Assembly (NCBI RefSeq): GCF_002242805.1
Contig: NZ_MCGQ01000008.1
Span: 62,001 to 126,000 of the forward strand
Origin: Streptomyces diastatochromogenes
GTDB lineage: Bacteria > Actinomycetota > Actinomycetes > Streptomycetales > Streptomycetaceae
Length of the DNA: 64,000 nucleotides
Reading direction: 5' to 3'
Shown piece after piece: positions 61,712 to 64,000 of the stretch (positions are counted from its first letter, which is position 1; each line of letters begins with the position of its first letter). The notes under the pieces are model-generated. The model was given only the letters and a program-made list of their open reading frames with translations, was not told the origin of the DNA and searched no databases. Both the position numbers and the translations under genes were made by a program.

Positions 61712-62551
61712 GTCCTGCACGACCCGGAGCTGCTGGAGCCGGTCTCCCCGGCCGCGGCCCTGCACCGGCTGCTGAGCACCTCGGCGGCGCGGGTCGCCGA
61801 CGAACGGCGGCGGGAGGCACGGCTGGTGGAGCAGTTCGCGTCGCTGATGCGGATCGACACCCCGCACACCACCGGCCCCGGCACCCCCCTGCTGCGGCTG
61901 CACAGCGGTACCGAGCGGATCAACCGGGCCATCACCGAGACGATGGCCGAGGCCACCGATGAGGTGCTCTGCATCCAGTCGCACGCCGGGCTCAGCGGCC
62001 CGCGCGGCGAGGCCGCCAGCGTGGCCGCCTACTCCCGCGACCAGGCGCTGCTCGACCGGGGCGGCCGGATCCGCGCCCTCTACCAGCACGCCGTGCGCCA
62101 TCTGCCGAGCGTGCACGCCGGTTTCGAGCGGCTGCGGGGCGACACCATGGCGCGCGGTCTGGACGAGCTGCCGGACCGGCTCATCGTCGTCGACCGCACA
62201 GTGGCGTTCATCCCCGCGGGCGACGACGGCCGGCTCGCGCTGGAGGTACGCCACCCGGCCCTGCTGACGTACTTCGTCACGACCTTCGAGCGGCTGTGGC
62301 GGCTGGCCACCCCCATGTACCCCGAGGCCGTCCAGCGCCCCACGCTGAACGGCGTCACCCCCCGCCAACGGGCCATCGCCGCCCTCCTCGTGGAGGGCCA
62401 CACCGACACCGTCATCGCCGACCGCCTCGGCATGAACGTGCGCACCGCCCGCGTCCACATCGCCAAACTCGCCACCACCCTCGGCAGCGACAGCCGCGCC
62501 CAGCTCGGCTACCTCATCGCACGCTCGGGGATCCTTGATCAGGAACCGTGA
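61571..62551 (+). CDS. TrmB/LuxR-type transcriptional regulator, array unit 5
   Basis: The 326-residue paralogue begins VNHREHGIEELCVTGAQLYEQALQDGH and has the sensor block DQALLDRGGRIRALYQHAVRHLPSVHAGFERL. The HTH equals that of unit 4. It ends SGILDQEP, like unit 1. GTG 61571 overlaps unit 4. Its last 38 bases overlap the converging sixth regulator. Differences from unit 4 cluster in residues 40-180, the head and sensor, which suggests different ligands read by the same DNA-binding domain. Confidence 0.88.
   Translation: MNHREHGIEELCVTGAQLYEQALQDGHVRAVDAADAPCLTDLGLLHPVLHDPELLEPVSPAAALHRLLSTSAARVADERRREARLVEQFASLMRIDTPHTTGPGTPLLRLHSGTERINRAITETMAEATDEVLCIQSHAGLSGPRGEAASVAAYSRDQALLDRGGRIRALYQHAVRHLPSVHAGFERLRGDTMARGLDELPDRLIVVDRTVAFIPAGDDGRLALEVRHPALLTYFVTTFERLWRLATPMYPEAVQRPTLNGVTPRQRAIAALLVEGHTDTVIADRLGMNVRTARVHIAKLATTLGSDSRAQLGYLIARSGILDQEP
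62390..62499 (+). repeat. 110-bp identical HTH-encoding block, second copy
   Basis: Second copy of the block at 61404-61513, in the HTH region of unit 5. Confidence 0.85.
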
Positions 62552-63557
62552 GCGCGGCCGGCGGGCCGGGGTGCGGGGGGCCGTTCAGGCCCACCTGGGC
62601 GATGCGCACGCCCAGTTGGGTACGGCTGGCCGCGCCGAGGGTGTCCGACAGGCGGGCGATGTGGGCCCGGCAGGTCCGCACGCTTATGCCGAGCCGTTCG
62701 GCGATCACCGCGTCCTGATGGCCCTCGGCGAGCAGCGCGGCGATGGAGCGCTCGCGGTGCGAGATGCCCTCGATGCCGGTGTCGGGGAGGGGAGCCGTCA
62801 GCGGCAGCGCCAGCCGCCACAGCCGCTCGAAGACGGTGACCAGGTACTCGACCAGCGCCGGGTGGCGCAGTTCCAGGGCCATCGTGCGCTCGGAGTTGGC
62901 GGGGATGAAGGCGACCGTGCGGTCGAAGAGGATCAGCCGGTCGATGACCTCGTCCAGGGTGCGGGCCTCCACCGTGTCACCCATCAGCTCCAGGTAGTTG
63001 AGCAGCCCCTGCCCGTGCCGGGCCACATGCGTGTACAGGTCGCGCATGCGCACGCCCCGGCCGCGCAGCGCCAGCGCCCGGTGCAGTCCCTCGGTCAGCT
63101 CGGCCTCGCGCCGGATGCCGCCGGGCTGCACGGTGAGCACCTCGGTGGTGCACGCCTCGGTCGCCTCGTCCATCGCGGCCTGGATGCGGGAGAGCCCGTC
63201 CAGCACGCGGATGGCCGTGCCCTCGCCCGGCGCCGACAGGGCCTGCAGCTGCCGGCCCAGACCGGCGTACCACTCGACCGCGGCCACCGCCGAACCCACC
63301 CGCTGCTGGCTCTCCCTGACCTCGTCGTAGACCCCGCGCAGCAGCCGGGTCATGACCTCCTGCGGGGAGGTCGGCACCAGCCAGTCCATGTCGTCCGGGT
63401 CAGGGTGCAGCAGGGCAAGTTCCAGCAGGCAGGGCACCTGTTCCGCGTCCGTGCGCGGCACCCGTCCCCGACGTACGGCCCGGGAATACACGCGATCCCC
63501 GACCCCGCACAGTCGGTCGGCACCGTGTGGATGCTGCTCCGTCCCGTGCCTGGCCAT
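62514..63557 (-). CDS. TrmB/LuxR-type transcriptional regulator, converging sixth paralogue
   Basis: The 347-residue protein is a sixth member of the same family but more diverged, closest in sensor wording to unit 1: LCGVGDRVYSRAVRRGRVPRTDAEQVPCLL and IDRLILFDRTVAFIPANSERTMALELRHPAL. The HTH is IAALLAEGHQDAVIAERLGISVRTCRAHIARLSDTL. A Pro-rich tail (GPPHPGPPAALTVPDQGSP) extends past the usual end and overlaps unit 5 by 38 bases tail to tail. The start at MARHGTEQHPHGA has GGTGGA upstream. Confidence 0.87.
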   Translation of the reverse strand: MARHGTEQHPHGADRLCGVGDRVYSRAVRRGRVPRTDAEQVPCLLELALLHPDPDDMDWLVPTSPQEVMTRLLRGVYDEVRESQQRVGSAVAAVEWYAGLGRQLQALSAPGEGTAIRVLDGLSRIQAAMDEATEACTTEVLTVQPGGIRREAELTEGLHRALALRGRGVRMRDLYTHVARHGQGLLNYLELMGDTVEARTLDEVIDRLILFDRTVAFIPANSERTMALELRHPALVEYLVTVFERLWRLALPLTAPLPDTGIEGISHRERSIAALLAEGHQDAVIAERLGISVRTCRAHIARLSDTLGAASRTQLGVRIAQVGLNGPPHPGPPAALTVPDQGSPSVR

Positions 63558-63819
63558 CGCCCATTCCACCCCCGGCTTGCTGCCTCTTCCGCAGCGCAAC
63601 TATGCGCGGCCGGGACCGGGTCCGCAACACGGCTCCACGCACCGCGGGCGGCGAAAACCGACGTTACGACCCGTTTTCGTCCGGCCTCCGCCCGTCGCAT
63701 TGCAACAAGATGATGGTGGTGGGGCGCACGTCACCGGGGCATCGTTGATCTCGCTTCCCCCGGGTGCACCGACACCCGGAGCGGTCCCGGTCGGACACCC
63801 CCCGTCCGGCCGGGGCCGT

Positions 63820-63850
63820 CGTATCGCGCCCACGGGGGTGGCGCGATACG
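63820..63850. terminator. Hairpin, first of a pair
   Basis: Arms CGTATCGCGCC and GGCGCGATACG (with one extra C and an AC/GT pair) surround the short loop. It lies between the sixth regulator's promoter region and the window-edge gene. Confidence 0.65.
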
Positions 63851-63863
63851 GGTGGGCCGCTCA

Positions 63864-63917
63864 GCACGTGACGCGGCCAGGAGCCGAGGACCTTCCGGCT
63901 CCCGCCGCGTCACGTGC
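63864..63917 (-). terminator. Long terminator for the window-edge gene
   Basis: Outer arms GCACGTGACGCGGC and its complement (14 bp) plus an inner seven-base stem (GGAGCCG with CGGCTCC) form a long hairpin about 31 bp past the stop of the gene at 63948. Confidence 0.85.
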
Positions 63918-63947
63918 GAGCCCGCTGCCGTGTGCCGGGCTGCTGCC

Positions 63948-64000
63948 CTACTTCAGGCCGATGGCCGCGCAGGCCGCCTTGTACTTGGGGGTGCAGATCT
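63948..64000 (-). CDS. C-terminal end of an unidentified protein (cut by window edge)
   Basis: Only the last 16 codons are visible, ending ICTPKYKAACAAIGLK and a TAG stop. The strong hairpin just downstream supports a real gene end. Two Cys in 16 residues and the Ala-rich end recall a small exported protein, but the gene cannot be identified from this fragment. Confidence 0.6.
   Translation of the reverse strand, partial: ICTPKYKAACAAIGLK

Larger units (their letters stand above)
63558..63947. other. Intergenic region upstream of the sixth regulator
   Basis: 390 bp with no credible gene. It holds the promoter of the sixth regulator and, towards 63.9 kb, two hairpins (63820-63850 and 63864-63917) that belong to the next gene on the minus strand. 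The stretch 63655-63720 is lower in GC (CGACGTTACGACCCG, GCATTGCAACAAG) and is a likely promoter site. Confidence 0.5.

Overview
The window is high-GC actinobacterial chromosome, almost certainly Streptomyces. Evidence is the very high third-position GC, frequent GTG starts, short intergenic gaps, XRE/DUF397 and DUF6230/DUF6114 pairs, an ECF41 sigma factor and a clpB preceded by a HAIR element. The order recR, ybaB, kinase, purA, kynurenine genes, fbaA, pyrE, clpB resembles what I recall of the S. coelicolor chromosome around SCO3618-SCO3661 (memory, not checked). No rRNA, tRNA, CRISPR array, transposase or integrase was seen.

Layout. 1-8.7 kb: recR (cut by the window edge), ybaB, a two-TM SLATT-like protein, a membrane-anchored substrate-binding protein, a PASTA-less Ser/Thr kinase, a class III aminotransferase and a GntR regulator. 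8.7-12.5 kb: an AraC regulator, a 56-residue protein and a CHAP/peptidoglycan-binding protein in tight series, then an XRE/DUF397 pair. 12.5-20.2 kb: exported proteins (lipoproteins, a Tat-exported 5'-nucleotidase, a 745-aa secreted protein, the DUF6230/DUF6114 pair, small secreted proteins). 20.3-28.5 kb: purA, a degenerate lipid-kinase-like protein, an APC permease, a GbsR/MarR-controlled ABC exporter and a P450. 28.6-35.5 kb: two paralogous NarL/DesR-type two-component systems, the second in an overlapping chain with an acyltransferase and an alpha/beta hydrolase; both units share an upstream motif. 35.5-38.8 kb: tryptophan catabolism to anthranilate (TDO, kynureninase, probable formamidase). 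38.8-56.2 kb: mostly housekeeping genes (DUF3151, NDH-2-like/ECF41 pair, MFS pump, fbaA, pyrE, aldose epimerase, speE-like, aminotransferase, YbjN, clpB).

56.2-64 kb is the most unusual part. A 63-residue exported peptide carrying DTAWS twice, and ending in it, is coupled to a 111-residue Rieske-like protein in which both cluster histidines appear replaced by arginine. Divergent from these are five head-to-tail paralogous regulators (TrmB-like N-terminus, PLD-like middle, LuxR HTH), with a sixth paralogue converging on the fifth. Units 4 and 5 are a recent 986-bp tandem duplication. I infer a candidate peptide-signalling or paralogous sensing locus.

A second cross-window signal is a roughly 116-bp hairpin-forming dispersed repeat present three times (near 4.5, 32.9 and 35.3 kb). 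Each copy lies in-frame inside a coding sequence, in a linker or at the N-terminus.
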